From Mesorhizobium sp. NZP2298 (GTDB lineage: Bacteria > Pseudomonadota > Alphaproteobacteria > Rhizobiales > Rhizobiaceae), in the NCBI RefSeq assembly GCF_013170825.1, contig NZ_CP033365.1, positions 124,001 to 188,000 on the forward strand: a DNA stretch of 64,000 bases, read 5' to 3'. A model generated the notes under the pieces. The model saw only the letters and a program-made list of their open reading frames with translations. It made no database searches and was not told where the DNA came from. This document shows positions 9,089 through 17,321 of the stretch, one piece after another. The translations under genes and the position numbers were made by a program. Every line of letters begins with the position of its first letter. The first letter of the stretch is position 1.

Positions 9089-10728
9089 TCCGAACCACGC
9101 AATTGGTGGATGCGTTCCACAAGGCCCCTTGTAGAGGCGTCGCGGTTTGCGGCGCTTTCCTTGCCTTCCACGACAGGCAGCAGGCCGGTCGCCAGTTCCT
9201 TGCCGAGCTCGACACCCCACTGGTCGAAGGAATTGATGTTGAACAGCGTACCTTCGACGAAGACGCGGTGCTCGTAGAGCGCGATCAGCCGGCCGAAGGT
9301 GCGCGGGTCGAGCTTGCGATAGAGGATGGTCACCGACGGCCGGTTGCCGGAAAAGACACGATGCGGCGCTATCCTGTCGACATCCGCCGGCTTCATGCCC
9401 TTGGCCAGCATCTGCGCGCGCGCCTCGTCCAGCGTGCGACCCTTCATCAGTGCTTCCGACTGCGCCAGGCAGTTGGAGAGCAGCAGGTCATGCTGGTGCT
9501 TGAGCTCCGGCTCGTGGCCGACGGCCGCGGCAATGAATTCGACCGGGATGAAGTCGGTGCCCTGGTGCAGGAGCTGAAAGAAGGCGTGCTGGCCATTGGT
9601 GCCGGGCTCGCCCCAGACCAGCGGCCCGGTCGGCGTCGTCACGGGCGTGCCGTCGAGGGTGACACCCTTGCCGTTCGATTCCATATCGAGCTGCTGCAGA
9701 TAGGCCGGCAGCCTGGACAGGCGCTGGTCATAGGGGATGACCGCGCGCGCCGGATAGCCGCAGATCACGCGATGCCACCAACCGACCAGCCCTAGAAGCG
9801 CCGGCAGGTTCCCGGCGAGCGGGGTGGTGCGGAAGTGCTCGTCCATCTCATGCGCGCCGTCGAGGAAGGCGCGGAAATTTCTTGGGCCGACGGCGATCAT
9901 GACAGGCAGGCCGATCGCGCCCCAGACCGAATAGCGGCCGCCGACCCAGTCCCAGAAGCCGAAGACGCGATCCTGCTCGATGCCGAACTTGGCCACAAGG
10001 TCGAGCGCGGTGGAGACGGCGGCGAAATGCTTGCCGACCGCTTGCTTGCCGAGCGCCTTCTGCACCCAGTCGCGCGCCGTCTGCGCATTGGTCATCGTCT
10101 CGACCGTGGTGAAGGTCTTGGAGGCGATGATGAACAGTGTGGTCTCGGCGGACAGGCCCTTCAGCGTGTCATGGATATGGGCGCCGTCGATGTTGGAGAC
10201 ATAGTGCGCGCGCGGTCCGTCATGATAGGGGGCGAGCGCCAGCGTCGCCATGGCCGGGCCAAGGTCGGAGCCGCCAATGCCGATGTTGACGATATCGGTG
10301 ATCTTCTTGCCGGTGGCACCCAGCGCCTTGCCGGAGCGGATCGCATCGGCAAAGGCACCCATCGCGTCGAGCACGGAAATGACATCCGCCTTGACGTCCT
10401 GGCCATCGACCGTGACGCCCTTGCCGCTGAGATTGCGCAGCGCCGTGTGCAGCACGGCGCGATCCTCGGTGATGTTGATCTTCTTGCCGGCGAACATGGC
10501 GGCGCGGCGGCCGTCGAGATCGGCGGCGGCGGCCAGTTTCTCCAGCAAATCCATGGTGGTGGCGTCGACGGCGCATTTCGACCAGTCGAGCAAAAGGTCG
10601 CCATCGGTGGCGGAGAATGTCTCGAACCGCTGTGGATCGGCGGCGAAGACCTGGCGCATGTCGACCGGCGCACCGGCGCGATGATCGCGCAAGGCGGCAA
10701 GCTGCTTCTGGAAGGCTGACTTATCCAC
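9085..10728 (-). CDS. pgi: Glucose-6-phosphate isomerase
   Basis: Interconverts glucose 6-phosphate and fructose 6-phosphate in the cytosol. With the GTG at 10728, preceded by AGGAG about 10 bases upstream, the protein has 547 residues against 549 in E. coli Pgi; the in-frame ATG at 10800 would add an unlike N-terminus. The phosphate-binding region [11 protein letters not shown], the [13 protein letters not shown] signature, the ESNGKG segment and the C-terminal [11 protein letters not shown] signature with its catalytic Lys are all present. It leads the two-gene operon with the phosphatase. Confidence 0.97.
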   Translation of the reverse strand: MDKSAFQKQLAALRDHRAGAPVDMRQVFAADPQRFETFSATDGDLLLDWSKCAVDATTMDLLEKLAAAADLDGRRAAMFAGKKINITEDRAVLHTALRNLSGKGVTVDGQDVKADVISVLDAMGAFADAIRSGKALGATGKKITDIVNIGIGGSDLGPAMATLALAPYHDGPRAHYVSNIDGAHIHDTLKGLSAETTLFIIASKTFTTVETMTNAQTARDWVQKALGKQAVGKHFAAVSTALDLVAKFGIEQDRVFGFWDWVGGRYSVWGAIGLPVMIAVGPRNFRAFLDGAHEMDEHFRTTPLAGNLPALLGLVGWWHRVICGYPARAVIPYDQRLSRLPAYLQQLDMESNGKGVTLDGTPVTTPTGPLVWGEPGTNGQHAFFQLLHQGTDFIPVEFIAAAVGHEPELKHQHDLLLSNCLAQSEALMKGRTLDEARAQMLAKGMKPADVDRIAPHRVFSGNRPSVTILYRKLDPRTFGRLIALYEHRVFVEGTLFNINSFDQWGVELGKELATGLLPVVEGKESAANRDASTRGLVERIHQLRGSE

Positions 10729-10844
10729 TGGCGGGTAGCTCCTGGCGTTTTGGATGCACCATATCAGACCGGATGTTTCCGGCGCGTGTCGTCGCGGCAC
10801 AACTATTGAGCCGAACTCCGTGCGGTCAATACGCGGCGATGCCG

Positions 10845-10876
10845 CATCGCATCACGATGCGATGACACAATGTGTC
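10845..10876. promoter_or_regulatory. Two abutting palindromes between pgi and the MocR gene
   Basis: CATCGCATC-AC-GATGCGATG (10845-10864) is a perfect 9-base inverted repeat. It runs directly into GACACA-A-TGTGTC (10864-10876), a perfect 6-base inverted repeat. Both lie in the 302-base divergent pgi/mocR interval, about 120-150 bases from either start. This arrangement suggests transcription-factor operators, but the regulator is unknown. Confidence 0.45.
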
Positions 10877-10964
10877 GCTCAGGGAGGTTGCAGCGCCCGA
10901 TTTCGGCCGGAAGGATCACTGGCATAAATCCCAAAGATCAGAAAAATTGATTGGCGCAACCCCT

Positions 10965-10971
10965 TGTGCCA
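10965..10971. promoter_or_regulatory. TGTGCCA motif before the MocR gene
   Basis: Single TGTGCCA within CCCTTGTGCCACC, 60 bases before the mocR ATG. The same heptamer recurs three times before mttB (12582-12647), so it is a candidate MocR binding half-site for autoregulation. Confidence 0.4.
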
Positions 10972-11030
10972 CCGTTACATTCGACTAGTCCAGCCAAGCG
11001 AAAAAAGCTGGCCATCGAGGAACATCTTCC

Positions 11031-12524
11031 ATGCCACAGAGAAACGACACGGCGATATGGTCCGGCCTGTTCCGGATTTCGGCTGAATCCGGCCAGACCC
11101 TGCAGGCGCAGATCCGCCAGGCCATCGTGGCCGCCATTCTCGACCGGCAGATCGCCGCTTCGATGCCGCTTCCCTCCTGCCGAATCCTGGCCGAAAAACT
11201 CGGCGTGGCGCGCGGAACCGTGGTTCTCGCGTTCCAGCAGCTCGTCGACCAGGGGTTCCTGGTGGCGCGCGAGCGGCGCGGCCATTTCGTCAATCCAGAC
11301 GTGCTGGCGACACCGGCCAAGCCGCACCAGAAGGCGCCCGACCAGGCCAATGAAATCGACTGGAAGGCGCGCCGGCAGATCGCCGCCAGCGACATGCCGC
11401 CGCCGGCCAAGCACGAGAACTGGATCAAGTCGTCCTACCCCTTCGTCTATGGCCAGTTCGACCCGGCGCTGTTCCCCACCGCCGAGTGGCGCGAGTGCAA
11501 CCGCATGGCGCTGGCCGTGCTCGAGATCCGCAACTGGGCGTCCGACATGGTCGATCGAGACGATCCGCTCTTGATCGAACAGATCCAGGCGCGGCTCCTT
11601 CCCCGGCGCGGCATCTTCGCCAATCCCGACGAGATCATCGTCACGCTTGGCGCCCAGAACGCGCTGTACATGCTGGCTTCGCTGTTGATGACCAAGGGCT
11701 CGAAGGTGGCGATGGAGGATCCTGGCTACCCCGACGCGCGCTCGATCTTCCGCCTTGCGGGCGCCGAGATCCAGCCCGTGCCTGTCGACCAGTCCGGCAT
11801 CGTAACCTCTTCTATCCCCAATGATTCCGGCTTCGTGTTCGTCACGCCCAGCCATCATTGCCCGACCATGGTGCCGTTGTCGGCCGAGCGGCGGCAGGAC
11901 CTGCTCGCACGTGCCAACCGTCACAACCAGATCATCATCGAGGACGGCTATGACAGCCAGCTTCTCGACGAGGCGCCGCAGCAGGCGTTGAAGAGCCTCG
12001 ATCGCTCCGGCCGCGTCGTCTATGTCGGCTCGATGTCGAAGACGCTGGCTCCGGGCCTGCGGCTTGGCTACATCGTCGCGTCGGCTGGACTAATCGCGGA
12101 ACTCAGGGCCCTGCGCCGTTTCATGCTGCGCCATCCGCCGGCCAACAATCAACGCGCCGTGGCGCTGTTCCTGTCGCTCGGCCATCACGAGGCCCTGGTG
12201 CGGCGTCTGTCGAGCGCCTTTGACGAGCGGCGCAAGCGTCTGGTCCATGCGATTTCCGCTTTCCTGCCGGAATGGCGTTCGACCGATTCGGCCGGCGGCA
12301 CGTCGCTCTGGCTCGAGGGCCCGCGGGGCACCGATTCCCGTGGTTTGGCCGAGGCCGCCGCCTCGCGCAGCGTCATCATCGAGCCGGGAGACCGCTTCTT
12401 CGACCGCACCGAAAAGCCTTCGCGTTTCATGCGGTTGGGCATTTCCTCGATCGCGCTGCAGCACATCGAGCCCGGCATCCGCGAACTCGCCACCGCGGCC
12501 GGGCGCAGACCGGCCGCTGCCTGA
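11031..12524 (+). CDS. MocR/PdxR-type transcription regulator (GntR winged helix + aminotransferase fold)
   Basis: A 497-residue DNA-binding regulator. Residues about 15-85 form a GntR-type winged helix (LPSCRILAEKLGVARGTVV helix-turn-helix), then a linker, then a fold-type I aminotransferase-like domain from about 125 to the end. The PLP-binding lysine is K337 in GSMSKTLAPG, and the NPDE, SHHCPTM and EDGYDS segments match MocR proteins. Such regulators sense PLP or an amino compound bound to it. Known targets include pdx, gab and taurine genes. It is transcribed towards mttB 189 bases away, with shared TGTGCCA motifs in both leaders, so control of mttB is a reasonable inference. Confidence 0.92.
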   Translation: MPQRNDTAIWSGLFRISAESGQTLQAQIRQAIVAAILDRQIAASMPLPSCRILAEKLGVARGTVVLAFQQLVDQGFLVARERRGHFVNPDVLATPAKPHQKAPDQANEIDWKARRQIAASDMPPPAKHENWIKSSYPFVYGQFDPALFPTAEWRECNRMALAVLEIRNWASDMVDRDDPLLIEQIQARLLPRRGIFANPDEIIVTLGAQNALYMLASLLMTKGSKVAMEDPGYPDARSIFRLAGAEIQPVPVDQSGIVTSSIPNDSGFVFVTPSHHCPTMVPLSAERRQDLLARANRHNQIIIEDGYDSQLLDEAPQQALKSLDRSGRVVYVGSMSKTLAPGLRLGYIVASAGLIAELRALRRFMLRHPPANNQRAVALFLSLGHHEALVRRLSSAFDERRKRLVHAISAFLPEWRSTDSAGGTSLWLEGPRGTDSRGLAEAAASRSVIIEPGDRFFDRTEKPSRFMRLGISSIALQHIEPGIRELATAAGRRPAAA

Positions 12525-12581
12525 TCCACCCACGCGATCCTTTGACCGGAGCCCCAAGGGCGGTTCCGACTCCTTTAGCTC

Positions 12582-12647
12582 TGGCACATGCAACCGAACC
12601 GGCTGGCCCATAGGCTGTGCCAAAGCCGGCGGCATAGTCGTGGCACA
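12582..12647. promoter_or_regulatory. Cluster of three TGTGCCA/TGGCACA motifs before mttB
   Basis: TGGCACA at 12582-12588, TGTGCCA at 12616-12622 and TGGCACA at 12641-12647 lie 66 to 132 bases before the mttB start. The last is within CCTTTGTGCCACG on the minus strand, close to the copy before mocR (CCCTTGTGCCACC). Centres are 34 and 25 bases apart. This is a likely regulator-binding array. Confidence 0.45.
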
Positions 12648-12713
12648 AAGGGGAAGAAGCAGCCGATGGTGGACCAACCGCCGCCCTGCTTCTGAGAAAG
12701 CTGGAGTGTCTCC

Positions 12714-14303
12714 ATGTCAGTGGTTCTTGAAAAGCAGGAAGCGGCGGCGGATCAGCGCTCGCGCCGCTCCGGTGGACGCGAAGCGCGCCGAGCCATGCGG
12801 GCCGCGCCGCTCGCCGACGACATCAGGCCGGTGCGCGCCGGCCTCGAGGGCGGCAGCTACGGGCCGTTGCGCGGGAACGACCAGGAACGCATCCACGAGG
12901 CGGTGCTGACGCTGCTGGAGACGGTCGGCTTCGCCAATGCGATCCCTTCCTGCATCGAGGCACTGACCAGGGTCGGCGCCACCCATGGCGATGATGGCCG
13001 CATCCGCTTCCCGCGCGCGCTGGTGCTCGACACCATCAAGAAGGCAGCGCGCAACTTCACCTTGCACGGCCAGGACCCGAAACACGACATGGTGATCCAG
13101 GGCAAGCGCGTGCACTACGGCACGGCGGGTGCCGCCGTGCATCTGGTCGATGTCGAGAAGCGCGAATATCGCGAGTCGCTGCTGCAGGACATCTATGACG
13201 CGGCCCGCATCGTCGACGGGCTCGACAACATCCATTTCTTCCAGCGGCCGATGGTGCCTCGCGACATTCCCGATCCGCTCGAAATGGACTTCAACACGCT
13301 CTATGCCTGCGTGATGGGCACGTCCAAGCATGTCGGCACCTCGTTCACGGTGCGCGAGAACGTGCAGCCGGCACTGGAGATGCTCTATGCCATTGCCGGC
13401 GGCGAGGAGAATTTCCGCGCCCGGCCTTTCGTTTCGAACTCCAACTGCTTCGTCGTGCCGCCGATGAAGTTCGCCGAGGACGCCTGCGGCGTGCTCGAGG
13501 CCTGTGTCGAGGGCGGCATCCCGATCCTGCTGCTGTCGGCCGGCCAGGCCGGCGCGACCGCTCCGGCGGCGATTGCCGGCGCGGTGGTGCAGGCGGTGGC
13601 CGAAGTGCTGGCCGGCCTGGTCTATGTCAACGCCATCAAGCCGGGACATCCGGCGATCTTCGGCACCTGGCCGTTCGTGTCGGATCTCAGGACCGGCGCC
13701 ATGTCGGGCGGCTCGGCCGAGCAGGCGGTGCTGACAGCTGCCTGCGCGCAGATGGCGCAGTTCTACGATTTGCCCGGCGGCTCGGCCGCCGGCATGACGG
13801 ATTCGAAACTGCCCGACATCCAGTCAGGCTATGAAAAAGGCATCACCGACGTGATGGCCGGTCTTGCCGGGCTCAACCTGGTCTATGAATCGGCCGGCAT
13901 GCATGCCTCGCTGCTCGGCTTCTGCCTGGAAAGCCTGATCATCGACAATGACATGCTCGGACATTGCCTGCGCTGCGTCCGCGGCATCGAGGTGACCGAT
14001 GAAGCGCTGTCGATCGACACCATCGCCGAAGTCTGCCTGAAGGGACCGGGCCACTATCTCGGCAACGAGCAGACGCTGCGGCTGATGCAGACCGAGTATT
14101 TCTATCCGGCCGTCGGCGACCGGTTTTCGCCGAAGGAATGGAACGAAAAAGGCCGGCCCGACATATTGCAGCGCGCGATCATCGAGAAGAAGCGCGTCCT
14201 TGCCGAACGTTTCCCGCGCCATGTGCCGAAACTGCTGGACGACAGGCTGCGCGCGCGCTTCGGCGACATGATCAAGCTGCCGCGCGCCAATATGGGCGGC
14301 TGA
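12714..14303 (+). CDS. Trimethylamine/betaine methyltransferase family protein (MttB superfamily, no pyrrolysine)
   Basis: A 529-residue member of the MttB superfamily, which moves a methyl group from a quaternary or tertiary amine to a corrinoid protein. The ATG follows CTGGAG. After a basic, Arg-rich tail (about residues 10-50) comes the TIM-barrel body with LLETVGFANAIPSC, GTAGAAVHLVD and LVYESAGMHASL segments. There is no in-frame amber codon, so this is the non-pyrrolysine branch, whose studied members act on glycine betaine, proline betaine or carnitine. No corrinoid protein or methylcorrinoid:THF methyltransferase lies nearby, so partners must be elsewhere. Rhizobia often carry many copies. 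The substrate here is unknown. Confidence 0.88.
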   Translation: MSVVLEKQEAAADQRSRRSGGREARRAMRAAPLADDIRPVRAGLEGGSYGPLRGNDQERIHEAVLTLLETVGFANAIPSCIEALTRVGATHGDDGRIRFPRALVLDTIKKAARNFTLHGQDPKHDMVIQGKRVHYGTAGAAVHLVDVEKREYRESLLQDIYDAARIVDGLDNIHFFQRPMVPRDIPDPLEMDFNTLYACVMGTSKHVGTSFTVRENVQPALEMLYAIAGGEENFRARPFVSNSNCFVVPPMKFAEDACGVLEACVEGGIPILLLSAGQAGATAPAAIAGAVVQAVAEVLAGLVYVNAIKPGHPAIFGTWPFVSDLRTGAMSGGSAEQAVLTAACAQMAQFYDLPGGSAAGMTDSKLPDIQSGYEKGITDVMAGLAGLNLVYESAGMHASLLGFCLESLIIDNDMLGHCLRCVRGIEVTDEALSIDTIAEVCLKGPGHYLGNEQTLRLMQTEYFYPAVGDRFSPKEWNEKGRPDILQRAIIEKKRVLAERFPRHVPKLLDDRLRARFGDMIKLPRANMGG

Positions 14304-14313
14304 GTCAAAGCAG

Positions 14314-14712
14314 TCAGTCGGCGCCCAGGCCGTAGCGTTCGACCACTTCGGCGTTGATCAGCTTGGCATGCAGCGTCATCAACACGATCTGGGCGTCGAA
14401 ACTGTCGCCGGCCTCGACCGCGTGCTCGATACGGCGCTCCACGTCCTGCCGCTGCCGCAGGCCGTGGGAGCGTTCGAACGCCTCGGGTCCGGCAATGCAA
14501 TAGCTGAACAGCCGCGCCACGTCCGGGTAGGCCTGTGGCGGCGGCTCGTCGGACCAGCGATCCTTCATCAGATTGACGAGGGTGAGTTTCACGCCCTCCG
14601 GCACAAGGGCGGGATGAAGATCAGCGTCGCGCAATGCCGTATCAAGCTGCCTCAGATCGCCCGATCGTCCGAACATGCCGAGGAAGCCAAGGGAAGAGCG
14701 TCGCTGCGCCAT
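14314..14712 (-). CDS. Conserved hypothetical protein, 132 residues
   Basis: I do not recognise a domain. The ATG at 14712 gives a soluble protein beginning MAQRRSSLGFLGMFGRSGDL, without signal peptide or membrane segment. It contains a conserved-looking LVNLMKDRWSDEPPPQAYPD stretch and a helical C-terminal half. A further in-frame ATG at 14763 would start upstream of the palindrome at 14733-14746, so the later start is preferred. It converges tail-to-tail with mttB (10-base gap) and lies downstream of chrA on the same strand. Coding is supported by GC-rich third positions and a full-length frame, not by homology I can name. Confidence 0.6.
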   Translation of the reverse strand: MAQRRSSLGFLGMFGRSGDLRQLDTALRDADLHPALVPEGVKLTLVNLMKDRWSDEPPPQAYPDVARLFSYCIAGPEAFERSHGLRQRQDVERRIEHAVEAGDSFDAQIVLMTLHAKLINAEVVERYGLGAD

Positions 14713-14732
14713 GATGTTCCAATCCGTTTCCA

Positions 14733-14746
14733 ACCACTTAAGTGGT
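14733..14746. promoter_or_regulatory. Perfect 14-base palindrome ACCACTTAAGTGGT
   Basis: It lies 20 bases upstream of the ATG at 14712, where an operator overlapping the promoter would be. There are no mismatches. The binding protein is unknown. Confidence 0.5.
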
Positions 14747-14832
14747 CGGCGAGCGGAATACAAAGGCAGACGTATATCTAAGCACGTCGCGTTGAAACGG
14801 GTTCATGTGACACGCCTCAGGTCCTTGTTCTC

Positions 14833-14880
14833 ATGCATGTCGTTCTCCCAAAACCAAGGTCACTTTTGGGCGACATGCAT
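14833..14880 (-). terminator. Long stem-loop touching the chrA stop codon
   Basis: ATGCATGTCG (14833-14842) pairs with CGACATGCAT (14871-14880), and inside it CCCAAAA (14847-14853) pairs with TTTTGGG (14864-14870) around a 10-base loop, leaving only TTCT unpaired on one side. The outer arm reaches the last base of the chrA stop codon. It probably ends or protects the chrBA transcript. Confidence 0.6.
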
Positions 14881-16271
14881 TAGCCGCTCGCCGCCAGCAG
14901 CAGGACACCGGCAAGGGCCGATCCGGCGAGTGTCGGCAGCATGCCGATCTTGAGCTTCAGGATGGCGATCATCGCGGCACAGGAAAGCAGCGCCGCACGC
15001 CAGTCGATCGACGAAAGCACCGGCACATTCATGCCGAGGCCCGTCGCGTGAACCTCACGGAAAACGACGTGCAAGGCAAACCACAAGGCGAGATTCATGA
15101 TGACGCCGACAACAGCGGCGGTGATCGCGCCGAGCGCCGCCGACAAGGCCCTGTTGCCCCGCAGCGCCTCGATATAGGGCGCGCCAAGAAATATCCAGAA
15201 GAAACACGGCGTAAAGGTCACCCACAGGGTCAGCAGCGCTCCGAGCGATCCGCCAAGCAATGGATTCAGCGACCCGGCGTGACGGAACGCGGCGATGAAG
15301 CCGACAAACTGCAGCACCAGGATGAGTGGCCCAGGCGTGGTTTCGGCAAGCCCAAGCCCATCGACCATTTCACCGGGCGCGAGCCAGCCAAAGGACTGGA
15401 CGGCCGCCTGCGCGACATAGGCCAGCACCGCATAGGCGCCACCGAAGGTGACGACCGCCATCAGGCTGAAGAACCGGCCGATCTCGGTCCACACGCTGGC
15501 AGAGCCAGTGAACCACCAGATCAGGAGAACAGGTCCGAGCCAGATCGGCAGCCAGATCGCGACAGTACGTGGCGCATGCCATCTGGTCGGTTTGACATGG
15601 GTCAGTTCGCCGCGTTCGAACATCAAGTCGACGGCGCCCTTAACGTCGGGACCGTCATCCTTGCCGTGCGCCGAACCGGAGAAGAGACCAGGAGAGAGGC
15701 GGTCTCCCAGCCATCCTGTCAGACCCGCGAGCAGGATAATCAGCGGGAACGGCACATTCAAAGCGTATATGGCGATGAAAGCTGCGACCGCGATCGACAC
15801 CATGGCCCGGTTTTTCAGGGCGCGCTGTCCGATGCGGATCACCGCCTCGATGACGATGGCAAGCACGGTCGCCTTCACCCCGAGGAAAAGCGCCTCGACG
15901 AGCGGCATGTCGCCATAGATCACATAGAGGCTGCTCAAGATCAGCATGACGAGCGCGCCGGGCACGACGAACAGGATGCCGGCGACAAGGCCGCCGATCG
16001 TCCTGTGCAGCAGCCAGCCGATATAGATGGCGAGTTGCTGGGCTTCCGGGCCAGGCAAGAGCATGCAGTAGTTCAGCGCATGCAGGAAACGCTGTTCGCC
16101 GATCCAGCGCCGCTCCTCGACCAGTTCCCTGTGCATCAGGGCGATCTGCCCGGCCGGTCCGCCGAAGCTGAGCAGTCCGATCTTCGCCCAGAGCTTCACG
16201 GCTTCGGCAAAGGTCGGCACGGCCGGCGCCTCGACGTTCCCCGACCTGTGTGCAGGCGCAACGGCGCTCAT
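14880..16271 (-). CDS. chrA: Chromate transporter ChrA
   Basis: Inner-membrane chromate exporter of the CHR superfamily, 463 residues, the long two-domain form. The N-terminal half has FAEAVKLWAKIGLLSFGGPAG (positions about 20-40; shown in part) and the diagnostic LLPGPEAQQLAIYIG; the C-terminal half repeats the motif as FGGAYAVLAYVAQ and LAETTPGPLILVLQFVG. There are about ten to twelve membrane segments. It overlaps the chrB-like stop by four bases (ATGA), a coupled operon. CHR proteins export chromate by exchange or proton-motive force and confer Cr(VI) resistance. Some also move sulphate-like anions. Confidence 0.93.
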   Translation of the reverse strand: MSAVAPAHRSGNVEAPAVPTFAEAVKLWAKIGLLSFGGPAGQIALMHRELVEERRWIGEQRFLHALNYCMLLPGPEAQQLAIYIGWLLHRTIGGLVAGILFVVPGALVMLILSSLYVIYGDMPLVEALFLGVKATVLAIVIEAVIRIGQRALKNRAMVSIAVAAFIAIYALNVPFPLIILLAGLTGWLGDRLSPGLFSGSAHGKDDGPDVKGAVDLMFERGELTHVKPTRWHAPRTVAIWLPIWLGPVLLIWWFTGSASVWTEIGRFFSLMAVVTFGGAYAVLAYVAQAAVQSFGWLAPGEMVDGLGLAETTPGPLILVLQFVGFIAAFRHAGSLNPLLGGSLGALLTLWVTFTPCFFWIFLGAPYIEALRGNRALSAALGAITAAVVGVIMNLALWFALHVVFREVHATGLGMNVPVLSSIDWRAALLSCAAMIAILKLKIGMLPTLAGSALAGVLLLAASG

Positions 16272-17095
16272 GACGGTTTACCCGCGCTGGGCCAGTTGTG
16301 GGTTTCCTCGGTGGCGTCGCGGCCCCAGCGGAAGAACGCATCGTAGAGCAGCATGCCTGCTTCCAGTTGCTCCAGATCGTCGCGAAACATCCGCGACAGG
16401 CCAAGCGAGGCAGCCAGAAAGCCGGCGGCCTGGGGCACCAGATCGAGGTTTGCGGTATCGGCAGCGCGCACAATCACGGCAAGGCGATCGAGTGCGGCGG
16501 ATTCCAGCCCGAATTCCTCGATCATCGTATCGAAGGTGCAGCGTTCGCCACGATGGCTCCAGAACACGTTGTCGATGTCGAACGGCTCGGCCTGAAAGCG
16601 GTCGGCCACGGCAGGCACTTCGGCCGCCTCGACGAACAGGAAGACCGCGCGAGGATCGATGAAACGCCGGATCAGCCAGGGGCAGGCAATGCGGTCGACC
16701 TTGGGGCGCGCGCGCGTCACCCACACCGTGCGGCCCTTTTCATCGCGCGGCGGCAATTTGTCGGTGCGGACCAGAAGCCCGTCCGCATCGCCCCAGGCTT
16801 CGAAACCGCCTTCGAGAGTTTCGGCGGGAATCCCCTCCTGGCGCAGCCACGCGGCTACACCTTGCGAGAGTTTGCGGCCTTTCTGGCAGACCACCACCAC
16901 GGGCTTGCCGGCGAAGTCGGGCGCCCAGGTCAAAACGGTTTTGAAATCGCGACGGACCGAGGCCGGCAGCAGGCGCGGATCGGCGTCGAAATCCTCATCA
17001 ATGCGGACATCGATGATTGCAGGCGCACCCGGCAGGCCGACCAGACGGGATAGTTGCGATACGGTGATAGCGGTTGTTGACGGCATGGCGTCCAC
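16268..17095 (-). CDS. chrB: Rhodanese-ChrB fusion chromate resistance protein
   Basis: A 275-residue cytosolic protein with two parts. Residues about 10-110 are a rhodanese domain with the active-site loop CQKGRKLSQG (catalytic Cys near 70). Residues about 125-270 match the C-terminal domain of ChrB (VWVTRARPKVDRIACPWLI, FVEAAEVP and CTFDTMIEEFGL segments). Classical ChrB senses chromate and regulates chrA through an N-terminal domain, here replaced by a rhodanese module. It could therefore be a sulphur-dependent reductase or sensor rather than a standard regulator. The ATGA overlap with chrA supports a shared role. M4 at 17086 is an alternative start. Confidence 0.88.
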   Translation of the reverse strand: MDAMPSTTAITVSQLSRLVGLPGAPAIIDVRIDEDFDADPRLLPASVRRDFKTVLTWAPDFAGKPVVVVCQKGRKLSQGVAAWLRQEGIPAETLEGGFEAWGDADGLLVRTDKLPPRDEKGRTVWVTRARPKVDRIACPWLIRRFIDPRAVFLFVEAAEVPAVADRFQAEPFDIDNVFWSHRGERCTFDTMIEEFGLESAALDRLAVIVRAADTANLDLVPQAAGFLAASLGLSRMFRDDLEQLEAGMLLYDAFFRWGRDATEETHNWPSAGKPS

Positions 17096-17259
17096 CTCCT
17101 GATAGAGAAGCCTGGACGCGAACGTTGGGCTGACGCCTCACGGGGTCGTCGCGATACACCCCTTGTTATGATCGTGGATTTGTTGGGCGCGCTTGTCAAG
17201 GATCGTGACCGGTCTCGAACGGCGGCCAGGACGCACAATGCCCAAACGAAAGCACGGCC

Positions 17260-17283
17260 GGCGGCCTGATTGATCAAGCCGCC
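17260..17283 (-). terminator. Stem-loop downstream of the IlvD/Edd-type dehydratase
   Basis: GGCGGC-C-TGAT, loop TG, ATCA-A-GCCGCC gives ten pairs with one mismatch, 39 bases past the dehydratase stop on the minus strand and before chrB. No T-tract follows on either strand. The surrounding 17096-17321 interval shows no gene. Confidence 0.4.
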
Positions 17284-17321
17284 AGCCGTCGATCCGATGT
17301 CAGTGGGTATCCCCGGAGCAA

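Noticed and set aside
12714..14303. Possible pyrrolysine-containing trimethylamine methyltransferase
   Set aside because: The frame is read through without any in-frame TAG, so it belongs to the non-pyrrolysine branch.
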